Shown: positions 1-9,234, numbered from the stretch's first letter. The stretch: 64,000 nt of DNA from Paraburkholderia sp. (GCF_028283785.1 NZ_JAPWKB010000019.1:702001-766000), one strand, 5' to 3'. Program-made: numbers and translations. The notes: generated by a model not told the origin, from the letters alone.

Positions 1-108
1 CGCGTCGATGTCGGAGCGCGCGGCCATATCAACGGGGAAAGCGGCCTCGCAGACTGGGAAGAAGGGCAGAGCCTGCTGGTTTCGCTGGCGCAAGCGCGCG
101 GCGCTTGA
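1..108 (+). CDS. RBBP9/YdeN-type serine hydrolase, C-terminal fragment
   Basis: The first 35 codons of the window are open and end at TGA 106-108; the gene begins upstream. The residues DVGARGHINGESGL, then DW and EG, resemble the C-terminus of small alpha/beta hydrolases of the RBBP9/YdeN family, in which the GHIN histidine would be the catalytic base. Only this tail is visible, so the substrate is unknown. The gene is convergent with the CoA transferase that ends at 174. The family call rests on recall of the tail motif. Confidence 0.6.
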   Translation, partial: RVDVGARGHINGESGLADWEEGQSLLVSLAQARGA

Positions 109-125
109 ACCGTGACACGTGGTGG

Positions 126-146
126 ACGACGGACGACGGACGACGG
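126..146. repeat. Three tandem 7-bp repeats
   Basis: The unit ACGACGG occurs three times in a row just after the hydrolase stop codon and before the convergent CoA transferase gene. It is short, non-coding and probably a simple-sequence tract. No function is evident. Confidence 0.6.
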
Positions 147-173
147 GCTCGCGCCGTCCCGTGATCCCGCCGC

Positions 174-1394
174 CTAGATCACCGATCCGTCGCGCAACGC
201 CGCGATCCGCGCGTCGTCGTAGCCCAGCACATCGCGCAAGACCGCGTCCGTATGCTCGCCGAGCGTGGGCGGATGCGTCGCCGCTTGCGGCGGCGTGACG
301 CTCATGTTGACGGGATTGCGCACCAGCTTGACCGTCCCGCCCGACGGATGCGGCAAATCCACCCGCAGACCGCGCGCGATCACCTGCTCGTTCTCGAACA
401 CTTCGCCCAGATCGTTGATCGGCCCGCACGGCACGCCCGCTGCCTCCAGCGTGGCGATCCACGCCTGTTTGCCCTGCTGCCGGACCATTCCGGCGAGGAT
501 CGGCACCAGCACGTCACGGTTGCGCACGCGCGCCGGATTGGTCGCGAAACGCGCGTCGTCGGCCAGTTCCGGGCAGTGTCCCGCTTCGACGAACTTGCGG
601 AACTGAAGGTCGTTGCCCACCGCGACGATGATCCAGCCGTCGCTGGTCTGGAAGGTCTGATACGGAACGATGTTCGGATGCGCATTTCCCCAGCGCACCG
701 GCGGCGTGTCGCTGGCGAGGTAGTTCGAGTTCATGTTGGCCAGCATCGCGACCTGCACGTCGAGCAGCGCCATGTCGATGTACTGGCCTTCGCCGGTGCG
801 GTCGCGATGCGTGAGCGCGGTCAGCACGGCGACCGTCGAATACATGCCCGTCATCAGGTCCGCGATCGCCACGCCGGCCTTTTGCGGGCCGCCGCCCGGC
901 TGACCGTCGCGCTCGCCCGTGATGCTCATGAAGCCGCCGATTCCCTGCACGATGAAGTCGTAGCCCGCGCGCTGCGCATACGGCCCGGTTTGCCCGAAGC
1001 CCGTCACCGAGCAGTAGATCAGGTCCGGTTTGAGCGCCTTCAGCGACGCGTAATCCAGCCCGTACTTCTGCAGTTGCCCGACCTTGTAGTTTTCCAGCAC
1101 CACGTCGCTTTGCGCGGCCAGTTCGCGCACGATCCGCTGACCTTCCGGCGTGCCGATATCCACCGTGACCGAGCGCTTGTTGCGGTTCGCCGCAAGGTAA
1201 TACGCGGCCTCGCGGGTATCGTCGCCGTCCGGCGTCTTCAGATACGGCGGCCCCCAATGGCGTGTGTCGTCGCCCACTTCAGGCCGTTCGATCTTGATGA
1301 CGTCCGCGCCGAAATCGGCGAGCGTCTGCGCGCACCACGGACCGGCGAGCACGCGGGTGAGGTCGAGTACACGGATATGACTGAGAGCGCCCAT
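174..1394 (-). CDS. CaiB/BaiF family CoA transferase
   Basis: This 406-residue protein belongs to the class III CoA transferases, which move CoA between carboxylic acids. It opens with the family N-terminus (LDLTRVLAGPWCAQTLADFGA) and has the VIKIERPEVGDDTRHWGPP and ENYKVG segments. Asp179 in IADLMTGM sits where the family's catalytic aspartate lies, and RTGEGQ follows. Length is normal. ATG 1394 was chosen because the family homology begins there and AGGAGA lies 12 nt upstream; the open frame extends to 1601 without conserved sequence. Substrates cannot be read from sequence; succinyl-CoA- and formyl-CoA-dependent enzymes share these features. It is divergent from alaS and stands alone. Confidence 0.85.
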   Translation of the reverse strand: MGALSHIRVLDLTRVLAGPWCAQTLADFGADVIKIERPEVGDDTRHWGPPYLKTPDGDDTREAAYYLAANRNKRSVTVDIGTPEGQRIVRELAAQSDVVLENYKVGQLQKYGLDYASLKALKPDLIYCSVTGFGQTGPYAQRAGYDFIVQGIGGFMSITGERDGQPGGGPQKAGVAIADLMTGMYSTVAVLTALTHRDRTGEGQYIDMALLDVQVAMLANMNSNYLASDTPPVRWGNAHPNIVPYQTFQTSDGWIIVAVGNDLQFRKFVEAGHCPELADDARFATNPARVRNRDVLVPILAGMVRQQGKQAWIATLEAAGVPCGPINDLGEVFENEQVIARGLRVDLPHPSGGTVKLVRNPVNMSVTPPQAATHPPTLGEHTDAVLRDVLGYDDARIAALRDGSVI

Positions 1395-1744
1395 ATTGTT
1401 CTGCTGTCTCCTATGTGCTGTGGCAAGCGTGCCGGACCGCGCACCGGTGAGCGCGCAAAGCGGCATCGATGGCTGGCATCTTAAGCGATTCCCGCAGGCC
1501 GGCGCAGTCGGCCGGACGGCATAGGATCGACGGCGCTGGTCCAGATGTTTTGCGTCGTCGCGCGGGCCGGAACGGGGTGCCCGGACCTGGCCGGCGCGCA
1601 TCGGCCCTGGCCGGATGGCCGGCGCCGCTGCCCGGGCCGCCGCGCGGGCGCGCCGATCCCGTATAATCGGGCGTTCAGAATCAATCAGTCAGCAGGCGCA
1701 TCCGTCGATGACGCCGGACATAGCCAGGACGTCCCCAGCACGCC
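1395..1744. other. Divergent intergenic region between CoA transferase and alaS
   Basis: These 350 bases carry the start regions of both divergent genes. The right half is very GC-rich with repeated GGCCGG words. The only clear signal is the TATAAT hexamer at 1662-1667. I see no convincing ORF or RNA gene. Confidence 0.6.
1658..1671 (+). promoter_or_regulatory. Probable alaS promoter -10 region
   Basis: A perfect TATAAT occupies 1662-1667, about 78 bases before the alaS start, and is flanked by an inverted CCCG/CGGG. No good -35 hexamer is visible at the expected distance in the GC-rich sequence upstream. Transcription would start near 1674 and give a leader of about 70 nt. Confidence 0.6.
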
Positions 1745-4369
1745 ATGAAAGCCTCCGAAATCCGCGAGAAATTCCTCAAGTTCTTCGAATCGAAGGGCCA
1801 TACGATCGTCCGTTCGTCGAGCCTCGTGCCCGGCAACGACCCGACGTTGCTCTTTACCAATTCGGGAATGGTGCAGTTCAAAGATGTGTTCCTCGGCGCG
1901 GAATCGCGTCCGTATTCGCGCGCCACGACCTCGCAGCGCAGCGTGCGCGCGGGCGGCAAGCACAACGACCTCGAAAACGTCGGCTATACCGCGCGTCATC
2001 ACACGTTCTTCGAAATGCTGGGCAACTTCTCGTTCGGCGACTATTTCAAGCGCGACGCGATCCACTACGCGTGGGAACTGCTGACGGGCGTGTATCAACT
2101 GCCCAAAGACAAACTGTGGGTCACCGTCTATCACGAAGACGACGAAGCGCACGACATCTGGGCGAAAGAAGTCGGCGTGCCGGTCGAGCGCATCATCCGC
2201 ATCGGCGACAACAAGGGCGCGCGTTACGCGTCGGACAACTTCTGGCAGATGGCCGACGTCGGCCCGTGCGGTCCGTGCTCGGAAATCTTCTACGACCACG
2301 GTCCGGACGTGTGGGGCGGCCCGCCGGGATCGCCCGACGAAGACGGCGACCGCTACATCGAGATCTGGAATCTCGTGTTCATGCAGTTCAGCCGCGACGC
2401 GCAAGGCAACATGACGCCGCTGCCCAAGCAGTGCGTCGACACCGGCATGGGCCTCGAACGTATTGCGGCCGTGCTCCAGCACGTTCACAGCAACTACGAA
2501 ATCGACCTGTTCCAGGCGCTGATCAAGGCAGCGGGTCGCGAGACCGGCGTTGAAGATCTGACCAACAATTCGCTGAAGGTGATCGCCGATCACATCCGCG
2601 CGTGCTCGTTCCTGATCGTCGACGGCGTGATTCCGGGCAACGAAGGCCGCGGCTACGTGCTGCGCCGTATCGTGCGCCGCGCGATCCGTCACGGCTACAA
2701 GCTCGGCCGCAAGGGTTCGTTCTTCAACCGGATGGTTGCGGATCTGGTGGCGCAGATGGGCGACGCGTATCCGGAACTGAAGGAAGCGGAACAACGCGTG
2801 ACCGACGTGCTGCGTCAGGAAGAAGAGCGCTTCTTCGAAACGATCGAGCACGGCATGTCGATTCTCGAAGGCGCGCTGGCCGATCTGGACGCGAAGGGCA
2901 GCAAGACGCTCGACGGCGAACTGGCGTTCAAGCTGCACGACACGTACGGCTTCCCGCTCGACCTGACCGCCGACGTCTGCCGCGAACGCGAAATGACGGT
3001 GGACGAAGCCGCGTTCGACGAAGCCATGGCGCGTCAGCGCGACCAGGCGCGCGCGGCCGGCAAGTTCAAGATGGCGCAGGGCCTCGAATACTCGGGCGCG
3101 AAGACCACGTTCCACGGCTACGAAAACATCGTGTTCGACGACGCGAAGGTCATTGCGCTGTATGTGGACGGCGCGTCGGTGCAACAGGCCGCGCAAGGCC
3201 AGCAGGCGGTCGTCGTGCTCGATCACACGCCGTTCTACGCGGAATCGGGCGGTCAGGCGGGCGATCAGGGCTTGCTCGCGAACGCCGCCGTGCGCTTTGC
3301 TGTCGCCGATACCCTGAAGGTTCAGGCTGATGTCGTCGGTCATCACGGCACGGTCGAACAGGGCTCGCTGAAGGTAGGCGACGTCGTGAAGGCGGAAATC
3401 GACACGATTCGCCGCGCCCGCACCGCGCGCAATCACTCGGCCACCCACCTGATGCACAAGGCATTGCGTGAAGTGCTGGGTTCGCACGTGCAGCAGAAGG
3501 GCTCGCTGGTCGACGCCGACAAGACCCGTTTCGACTTCGCGCACAACGCGCCGATGACCGACGAACAGATCCGTCAGGTCGAAGCCATCGTCAACGCGGA
3601 AGTGCTGGCGAACGCGCCCGGCATCGTACAGGTGATGTCGTACGACGAAGCGGTGAAGGGCGGCGCAATGGCGCTGTTCGGTGAAAAGTACGGCGACGAA
3701 GTGCGCGTGCTCGACCTCGGTTTCTCGCGTGAGCTGTGCGGCGGTACGCACGTGAACCGCACCGGCGATATCGGTCTGTTCAAGATCGTGATGGAAGGCG
3801 GCGTCGCGGCAGGTATCCGCCGCGTCGAAGCCATCACCGGCGACAACGCCGTGCGTTTCGTGCAAGACCTGGATGCGCGTATCAATGCGGCGGCTGCCGT
3901 GCTGAAGGCGCAACCGTCGGAACTCACGCAGCGCATCACCCAGGTTCAGGATCAGGTGAAGGCGCTGGAAAAAGAACTGGGCGCGCTGAAGTCGAAGATG
4001 GCGTCGAGCCAGGGCGACGAACTCGCCGGTCAGGCCATCGACGTATCCGGCGTGCAGGTGCTGGCCGCAACGCTCGAAGGTGCGGACGTGAAGACGCTGC
4101 GCGAAACGGTCGACAAGCTGAAAGACAAGCTGAAGAGCGCGGCGATCGTGCTGGCGTCGGTTGACGGCGGCAAGGTCAGCCTGATCGCGGGTGTGACGCC
4201 GGACGCAAGCAAGAAGGTCAAGGCGGGCGAACTCGTGAACTTCGTCGCGCAGCAGGTCGGCGGCAAGGGCGGCGGTCGTCCGGACATGGCGCAGGCTGGC
4301 GGCACCGAACCGGCAAACCTGCCGGCGGCGCTGGCAGGCGTGCAAGGCTGGGTGGCCGCGCAGCTTTGA
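1745..4369 (+). CDS. alaS: Alanyl-tRNA synthetase
   Basis: This 874-residue cytoplasmic enzyme charges tRNA-Ala with alanine. The class II catalytic domain begins at residue 1 (MKASEIREKFLKFFESKGH). The editing domain carries the zinc ligands His564 and His568 in HSATH, and Cys665 and His669 in CGGTH. A DHHA1 C-terminal domain ends with GGRPDMAQAGG. Length is typical. The start is fixed by the conserved N-terminus. It appears monocistronic, with a TATAAT at 1662 and a strong hairpin terminator after the stop codon. An 886-codon open frame on the opposite strand is a composition shadow of this gene. Confidence 0.98.
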   Translation: MKASEIREKFLKFFESKGHTIVRSSSLVPGNDPTLLFTNSGMVQFKDVFLGAESRPYSRATTSQRSVRAGGKHNDLENVGYTARHHTFFEMLGNFSFGDYFKRDAIHYAWELLTGVYQLPKDKLWVTVYHEDDEAHDIWAKEVGVPVERIIRIGDNKGARYASDNFWQMADVGPCGPCSEIFYDHGPDVWGGPPGSPDEDGDRYIEIWNLVFMQFSRDAQGNMTPLPKQCVDTGMGLERIAAVLQHVHSNYEIDLFQALIKAAGRETGVEDLTNNSLKVIADHIRACSFLIVDGVIPGNEGRGYVLRRIVRRAIRHGYKLGRKGSFFNRMVADLVAQMGDAYPELKEAEQRVTDVLRQEEERFFETIEHGMSILEGALADLDAKGSKTLDGELAFKLHDTYGFPLDLTADVCREREMTVDEAAFDEAMARQRDQARAAGKFKMAQGLEYSGAKTTFHGYENIVFDDAKVIALYVDGASVQQAAQGQQAVVVLDHTPFYAESGGQAGDQGLLANAAVRFAVADTLKVQADVVGHHGTVEQGSLKVGDVVKAEIDTIRRARTARNHSATHLMHKALREVLGSHVQQKGSLVDADKTRFDFAHNAPMTDEQIRQVEAIVNAEVLANAPGIVQVMSYDEAVKGGAMALFGEKYGDEVRVLDLGFSRELCGGTHVNRTGDIGLFKIVMEGGVAAGIRRVEAITGDNAVRFVQDLDARINAAAAVLKAQPSELTQRITQVQDQVKALEKELGALKSKMASSQGDELAGQAIDVSGVQVLAATLEGADVKTLRETVDKLKDKLKSAAIVLASVDGGKVSLIAGVTPDASKKVKAGELVNFVAQQVGGKGGGRPDMAQAGGTEPANLPAALAGVQGWVAAQL

Positions 4370-4422
4370 GCGCGTAGCGTTTTCAGGTGATCTGGCGCAC
4401 GTGGCAATCCGCGTGCGCTGAT

Positions 4423-4461
4423 AAAAAAGCCGTGAGTCCGACAGGACTCACGGCTTTTTTT
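4423..4461. terminator. Bidirectional rho-independent terminator after alaS
   Basis: The arms AAAAAAGCCGTGAGTCC (4423-4439) and its complement (4444-4460) flank a GACA loop and end in a T-run. On the other strand the A-run becomes a T-run, so it can also stop transcription of the convergent LysR gene. Confidence 0.92.
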
Positions 4462-4507
4462 GCTTTGTGCGCTGCGACCGGCCCCGGCATCGAAGCCGAA
4501 TATCCCG

Positions 4508-5443
4508 TTAGACCGGCACGGCACTGACGCCGACATCGTCGGTCACCGTTTTTTCCGTTTCCGGCTGTAGATTCCCGTTCTCGACCAGCGCTCGACGCAA
4601 CGCATTGAGCGCCGCCGAAAAATGCCCGCGACGCCAGATCAGCAAGGTCTCGATCGGCGCGAGATCGTCGAGCGGATGAACCGCGACCTCACGCGTTTCG
4701 TTCATCAGGCCGAGCACCGAGCGCGGCGCCACCGCCACGCCCGCACCCGCCGCGACACACGCGACGATCGCGTGATACGAGCCGAGTTCCAGCACGCGGG
4801 CCGGCCGCAAACCGTTCTCGATGTACCACTTCTCGACATAAGTCCGGTACGCGCAACCCTGCTCGAACGCAATCAGTGTGGACAGCGCGATATCGCCTGC
4901 CGCGCGGATCGGCCGATGCCCGCGCGGCGTCAGCATCACCAGTTCTTCACGAAACACCGGCACGCTTTCGAAGATGTCGCCCAACGACGAGCGCACATCG
5001 AGCGGCGTCGCGACCAGCGCCGCGTCCACCTCGTACTCGCGCACGAGATCGATCAGATGGCCGGTCGTGCCGGTTCGCAATTCGAGCGCAACGTCCGGCC
5101 ACGCCTGGTGATACTGCGCGAGCAGCGCCGGCAGACGGCTTGCCGCGACGCTTTCCATCGTGCCGAGCCGCAAACGGCCTTGCGGCCGGTCGTCGCGGAC
5201 CGCGTGGCGCGCTTCGTCGGCGAGTGCCAGCAGGCGTTCGGCATAGGGCAGCAGCGTTTCTCCTGCGGGCGTCAGCACGAGCCGCCGGCCGTCGCGGATA
5301 AACAGTTCGGTGCCGAGTTGTTCCTCGAGCTGCTTGATTCGCGTCGTCACGTTCGATTGAACGCGGTTGAGCTTCGCGGCAGCGCGCGTGACGCCGTTTT
5401 CGCGGACGACCGCGCGAAAAATCGTCAGGGCGGCGAGATCCAT
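4508..5443 (-). CDS. LysR-family transcriptional regulator
   Basis: This 311-residue protein has an N-terminal winged helix-turn-helix (about residues 1-60, MDLAALTIFRAVV, then GVTRAAAKLNRVQSNVTTRI) followed by a LysR substrate-binding domain to about residue 295. ATG 5443 is chosen because the HTH starts there and GGAGAG lies 5 nt upstream; the frame extends further without homology. It is divergent from an MFS transporter gene that starts 118 bp away, which makes that gene its likely target. The effector is unknown. It shares the alaS terminator on the convergent side. Confidence 0.92.
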   Translation of the reverse strand: MDLAALTIFRAVVRENGVTRAAAKLNRVQSNVTTRIKQLEEQLGTELFIRDGRRLVLTPAGETLLPYAERLLALADEARHAVRDDRPQGRLRLGTMESVAASRLPALLAQYHQAWPDVALELRTGTTGHLIDLVREYEVDAALVATPLDVRSSLGDIFESVPVFREELVMLTPRGHRPIRAAGDIALSTLIAFEQGCAYRTYVEKWYIENGLRPARVLELGSYHAIVACVAAGAGVAVAPRSVLGLMNETREVAVHPLDDLAPIETLLIWRRGHFSAALNALRRALVENGNLQPETEKTVTDDVGVSAVPV

Positions 5444-5458
5444 GATTCTCTCCGGGCG

Positions 5459-5482
5459 ATGAATGTGATCTAAATTATTCAT
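5459..5482. promoter_or_regulatory. Candidate LysR operator in the divergent region
   Basis: A perfect dyad ATGAAT-N12-ATTCAT lies 15 bp upstream of the LysR start codon in an AT-rich pocket, between the divergent LysR and MFS genes. Position and symmetry fit an autoregulatory LysR site, but the arms are short and the canonical T-N11-A core is not obvious. Confidence 0.4.
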
Positions 5483-5561
5483 TTTTCGTGATCGAAAGGT
5501 CAAGCTAAGATGAAATGACCGATTCCACCGCGCCCGACCGGGGCGCAGAAGACGACGCCCG

Positions 5562-6881
5562 ATGACCGACCTTCCCCATACCGCCGACACGTCGGCGACG
5601 CACGCCGCGCGGACCGCCGCCAGTTCCGCGCTGAACGATCATCCGCACAGCGAGCGCGGCGCCGCCCGCCGCGCCGCGCTCGGCTGCGCGATCGCGCTGG
5701 CGGTTGCGCTCGGCATCGGCCGGTTCGCGTTCACGCCGCTGCTGCCGTTGATGCTGCACGGCGGCATGATCGACATTCGCCACGGCGGCTGGCTGGCTTC
5801 GGCGAACTACGCCGGTTATTTCGTCGGCGCTGTCACCTGCGCGGCGTTGCGCATCCCGCACGCGCGGATGGTGCGACTCGGCCTCGTCGTCACGACTGTG
5901 TTGACGCTGTCGATGGGCGTGACGTCGGCGTTCTGGTTCTGGGCCGTGGTCCGCTTCGTCGGCGGCGCGGTCAGCGCGTGGACGTTCGTGTTCGCCTCGC
6001 AGTGGGGATTGCGGCGGCTCGCGTTGCTCGGCGCGCATGGGTGGAGCGGGGTGATCTATACGGGGCCGGGCGTCGGTATCGTCGCGACCGGTTTGCTGGT
6101 GAGCGTCGCGGGCGGCATGGGTGCGAACGCCGGCTGGATCGGCTTCGGCGTGATTGCGCTGTTGCTGTCGGCGCTGGTCTGGCCGGTATTCGTCGATGAT
6201 CGCGCGGCGGCGGTGAGCGGCGCGCTCAATGCGTCTTCGAACGCCACGGCCCGGGCACATCCCGCGACTTCGTCCCCGACGCAAACCCATGCCGATCCCC
6301 ATCGCGCCGATGCGTTCTGGCTTGTCGTGCTCTACGGCATTCCCGGCTTCGGCTACATCATTACTGCCACCTTCCTGCCGGTGATCGCGCGTCACGCGTT
6401 GCCGGGTTCGAGCTGGCCCGACCTCTTCTGGCCGATGTTCGGCGCGGCGCTGATCGTCGGCGCGCTGGTCGCTGCGCGTTTGCCGTTGCACTGGGACAAC
6501 CGCAGTCTGCTGGCCGGATGCTACGTGGTGCAATCGGTCGGCGTCGCGCTCGGGATGATCTGGCCGAGCGCCGGTGGTTTCGCAATGGGCAGCGTGCTCG
6601 CCGGCCTGCCGTTCACGGCGATTACGCTGTTTGCGATGCGCGAAGCGCGCCGCTTGCGAGGCGATCACGCGGCCGGTCTGATGGGCTATGCGACCGCCGC
6701 ATACGGGATCGGTCAGATTGCCGGTCCGCTGGTCGCGGCGCCGATCGCCGCGCACACCGGTTCATTCTCACCGGCGTTGTGGATTGCAGCAGGATCGTTG
6801 ATGGTCGGGGCTGCCGGGTTGATGGCGGTGGTGAAGATGCCACGTCGGCAGGACGGGCCGCCCGATTGCGGGTGCCGGTAG
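5562..6881 (+). CDS. YbfB/YjiJ-type MFS transporter
   Basis: This 439-residue inner-membrane protein has about twelve hydrophobic segments. The first (residues 44-66, ending GRFAFTPLLPLML) and the following GGWLASANYAGYFVGA are characteristic of the YbfB/YjiJ branch of the major facilitator superfamily. A hydrophilic loop rich in Ala, Ser and His (about 220-245) separates the two six-helix halves. The 40-residue N-terminal extension is polar. The substrate is unknown. It lies divergent to the LysR gene at 5443, which probably controls it. Confidence 0.88.
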   Translation: MTDLPHTADTSATHAARTAASSALNDHPHSERGAARRAALGCAIALAVALGIGRFAFTPLLPLMLHGGMIDIRHGGWLASANYAGYFVGAVTCAALRIPHARMVRLGLVVTTVLTLSMGVTSAFWFWAVVRFVGGAVSAWTFVFASQWGLRRLALLGAHGWSGVIYTGPGVGIVATGLLVSVAGGMGANAGWIGFGVIALLLSALVWPVFVDDRAAAVSGALNASSNATARAHPATSSPTQTHADPHRADAFWLVVLYGIPGFGYIITATFLPVIARHALPGSSWPDLFWPMFGAALIVGALVAARLPLHWDNRSLLAGCYVVQSVGVALGMIWPSAGGFAMGSVLAGLPFTAITLFAMREARRLRGDHAAGLMGYATAAYGIGQIAGPLVAAPIAAHTGSFSPALWIAAGSLMVGAAGLMAVVKMPRRQDGPPDCGCR

Positions 6882-6884
6882 TTC

Positions 6885-7025
6885 GCATGCGTGCAGCGCA
6901 TGCATGCATCAAACGCATGGTTCGCGACGGCGATTCGCGCGATCCATGCGCACAGCGCATCGAGGTATGGTCCGCGCATCGTCTCGCATGCGCCGGACGC
7001 ATGCATGCGCGCCACGCATGCATAT
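6885..7025. repeat. Cluster of GCATGC/ATGCAT palindromic words
   Basis: This stretch, between the MFS stop and the threonine aldolase gene, is packed with overlapping GCATGC, ATGCAT and GCGCAT words, several per 30 bases. It is non-coding. It could be an operator array or a degenerate simple repeat; the sequence alone does not decide. Confidence 0.5.
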
Positions 7026-7074
7026 CGGTCGCGGCGTCGCGTGCAGAAGTCTCACGCATCGCAAAGGGTCGCAC

Positions 7075-7080
7075 TAAAAT
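7075..7080 (+). promoter_or_regulatory. Possible -10 hexamer upstream of threonine aldolase
   Basis: TAAAAT lies 51 bp before the start codon at 7132, within the only AT-rich stretch of this intergenic region. No clear -35 element pairs with it. Confidence 0.35.
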
Positions 7081-7131
7081 GACCGCTTCCCGGTCCTTCC
7101 CTTGCGCCCGTCGCCGGGTGCGTCGCCCGAT

Positions 7132-8163
7132 ATGCAACATTTCGCGTCCGATAACTACGCAGGCATTTGCCCCGAAGCGCTCGATGCGCTGATCGCCGCC
7201 AACAACAGCGGCCACGAACCCGCTTACGGCGACGACTCCTGGACCAATCAGGTTTGCGACCGTATCCGCGACCTGTTCCAGACCGATTGCGAAGTGTTCT
7301 TCGTCTTCAACGGCACGGCCGCCAACTCGCTGGCGCTGGCCTCGTTGTGCCAGTCGTATCACTCGGTGATCTGCCATGAACTCGCGCATATCGAAACCGA
7401 CGAATGCGGCGGCCCCGAGTTTTTCTCGGGCGGCTCGAAACTGCTGACCGCGCCAGGCGTCGGCGGCAAACTGACACCGGACGCGATCGAAGCCGTCATC
7501 ACGCGTCGCGCCGACATTCACTATCCCAAGCCTAAAGTCGTGACGCTGACGCAATCGACGGAAGTGGGCACCGTCTACACCGTCGAAGAAATCCGCGCGA
7601 TTGCCGCGATTGCGAAACGCCGTCATCTGAAAGTGCATATGGACGGCGCGCGCTTCGCCAATGCCGTCGCCGCGCTCGACGTGCATCCGTCCGAAATCAC
7701 GTGGCGCGCCGGGGTCGACGTGCTGTGCTTCGGCGGCACCAAGAACGGCTTGCCGGTCGGCGAGGCCGTGGTGTTTTTCGACCGCACGCTCGCCGACGAC
7801 TTCGCGTATCGCCTGAAACAGGCTGGACAGCTTGCATCGAAGATGCGCTTTATTTCCGCGCCGTGGCTCGGTCTGCTCGACAACGATGTCTGGCTGCGCA
7901 ATGCCCGTCATGCGAACGCGATGGCCCAACTGCTGCAAGCGCGGCTCGCGGAAATTCCGGGCGTCAGCATCATGTTCCCGTCCGAATCGAATGCGGTGTT
8001 CGCGCAGCTGCCGCCGGTGGTCTCGAAGGCAATGCGCGCACGCGGCTGGAAATTTTACGAGTTCATCGGCGCGGGCGGTTGCCGCCTGATGTGCGCGTGG
8101 GACACGCAGCCGGAAACCGTCGAACGCTTCGCCGCCGACGTCCGCGAACTCTGTGCCTTGTAG
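7132..8163 (+). CDS. ltaE: Low-specificity L-threonine aldolase
   Basis: This 343-residue PLP enzyme cleaves threonine or allo-threonine to glycine and acetaldehyde. The N-terminus FASDNYAGICPEAL is family-typical. HMDGARFANA carries the cofactor-binding aspartate, and Lys204 in FGGTKNGLPVG should form the Schiff base. ATG 7132 is used; an in-frame TTG at 7102 adds ten unconserved residues. No clear Shine-Dalgarno sequence precedes it. It heads a run of seven same-strand genes, 64 bp ahead of the Nudix gene. Beta-eliminating lyases of related specificity are the alternative. Confidence 0.9.
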   Translation: MQHFASDNYAGICPEALDALIAANNSGHEPAYGDDSWTNQVCDRIRDLFQTDCEVFFVFNGTAANSLALASLCQSYHSVICHELAHIETDECGGPEFFSGGSKLLTAPGVGGKLTPDAIEAVITRRADIHYPKPKVVTLTQSTEVGTVYTVEEIRAIAAIAKRRHLKVHMDGARFANAVAALDVHPSEITWRAGVDVLCFGGTKNGLPVGEAVVFFDRTLADDFAYRLKQAGQLASKMRFISAPWLGLLDNDVWLRNARHANAMAQLLQARLAEIPGVSIMFPSESNAVFAQLPPVVSKAMRARGWKFYEFIGAGGCRLMCAWDTQPETVERFAADVRELCAL

Positions 8164-8227
8164 TGCAAGGCGGCTTGAAACCGCAGTAAAAAGCGATCAG
8201 AACCACCATAAGACTATCGAGCCCGAC

Positions 8228-8758
8228 ATGACCGATTACCGTTTTTGCCCCCGATGCGCGACGCCGTTGACCGAACGCACCGATCCCGAACACGAAGGCG
8301 CGCGCGTTCGTCAGGTCTGTCCGGACCCGACGTGCGGCTATGTGCACTGGAACAATCCGCTGCCGGTCGTCGCGGCAATCGTCGAATACGAAGGCAAGAT
8401 CCTGCTCGCGCGCAACGCGGCCTGGCAGGAAGGGATGTTCGCGCTGATCACCGGTTTCCTCGAAAACGGTGAGACGCCGGAAGAGGGCATCGCGCGCGAG
8501 GTCCGAGAGGAAACCGCGCTCGAAACGGAGACGGTCGAACTGATCGGCGTGTACGAATTCATCCGTAAAAACGAGCTGATCATTGCGTATCACGTGAAGG
8601 CATACGGCACCATCGCGTTGTCGCCGGAGTTACTCGAATACCGGCTGGTCGAACCGGCGAAGCTGCGTCCGTGGCGTGCCGGAACCGGTCAGGCGCTGGG
8701 CGAATGGATGCGGCGGCGCGGCCTGCCGTTCGAGTTCGTCGAACGTCCCGGACAATGA
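8228..8758 (+). CDS. Nudix hydrolase with zinc ribbon
   Basis: This 176-residue protein starts with a zinc ribbon (Cys7, Cys10, Cys31, Cys36) and continues with a Nudix fold. The Nudix box runs from Gly76 to about residue 98 (GFLENGE, then REVREETAL) and supplies the metal-binding glutamates. The layout recalls the NudC-type NAD(H)/RNA-cap pyrophosphatase fold but lacks the NudC N-terminal domain, so the substrate is open. The start was placed at ATG 8228, where the zinc ribbon begins. It is followed at once by the thioesterase gene and is probably co-transcribed with it. Confidence 0.88.
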   Translation: MTDYRFCPRCATPLTERTDPEHEGARVRQVCPDPTCGYVHWNNPLPVVAAIVEYEGKILLARNAAWQEGMFALITGFLENGETPEEGIAREVREETALETETVELIGVYEFIRKNELIIAYHVKAYGTIALSPELLEYRLVEPAKLRPWRAGTGQALGEWMRRRGLPFEFVERPGQ

Positions 8759-8769
8759 CGGAGCGGCCG

Positions 8770-9231
8770 ATGAATACACCGACCACCACGAACAAGCCGA
8801 TTGCCGGAACGCGCGACGGGTACCGCCATTTTCTGTCCATTCCCACCCGCTGGATGGACAACGACGTGTACGGACATGTGAACAACGTCGTCTACTACAG
8901 CTATTTCGACACGGTCGTGAACGAGTATCTGATCCGCAGCGGCGTGCTCGATTTCGAGCGCGGCGCGACGATCGGACTGGTGGTCGAAACGCAGTGCAAC
9001 TACTTCGCGTCGATTGCGTTTCCGGATCGTGTCGAAGCCGGTTTGCGCGTCACGCGTCTCGGCGCGACGAGCGTGCGCTACGAGGTCGGGCTGTTTCGCG
9101 ACGGCGAAGCGCAGGCGTGCGCGCAAGGTCACTTCGTGCATGTCTACGTGGATCGTGAATCGCGTCGTCCGGTGAGCTTGCCCGCACCGTTGCGCGCCGC
9201 GCTCGAACCGTTGCTCGTGCAACCGGACTAG
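8770..9231 (+). CDS. Hotdog-fold acyl-CoA thioesterase
   Basis: This 153-residue protein is of the 4-hydroxybenzoyl-CoA thioesterase/YbgC type. The signature RWMDNDVYGHVNNVVYYSYF (residues 27-46) contains the acidic residues Asp30 and Asp32 in the catalytic region. ATG 8770 is preferred because GGAG lies 6 nt upstream; ATG 8755, which overlaps the Nudix stop as ATGA, is the alternative and adds five residues. It ends 3 bp before livH, so translation is probably coupled into the transporter operon. The acyl substrate is unknown. Confidence 0.87.
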   Translation: MNTPTTTNKPIAGTRDGYRHFLSIPTRWMDNDVYGHVNNVVYYSYFDTVVNEYLIRSGVLDFERGATIGLVVETQCNYFASIAFPDRVEAGLRVTRLGATSVRYEVGLFRDGEAQACAQGHFVHVYVDRESRRPVSLPAPLRAALEPLLVQPD

Positions 9232-9234
9232 CGC

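Noticed and set aside
1685..4345. 886-codon open frame antisense to alaS
   Set aside because: It mirrors the codon bias of alaS in high-GC DNA, has Arg/His-rich low-complexity content and no recognisable domain.
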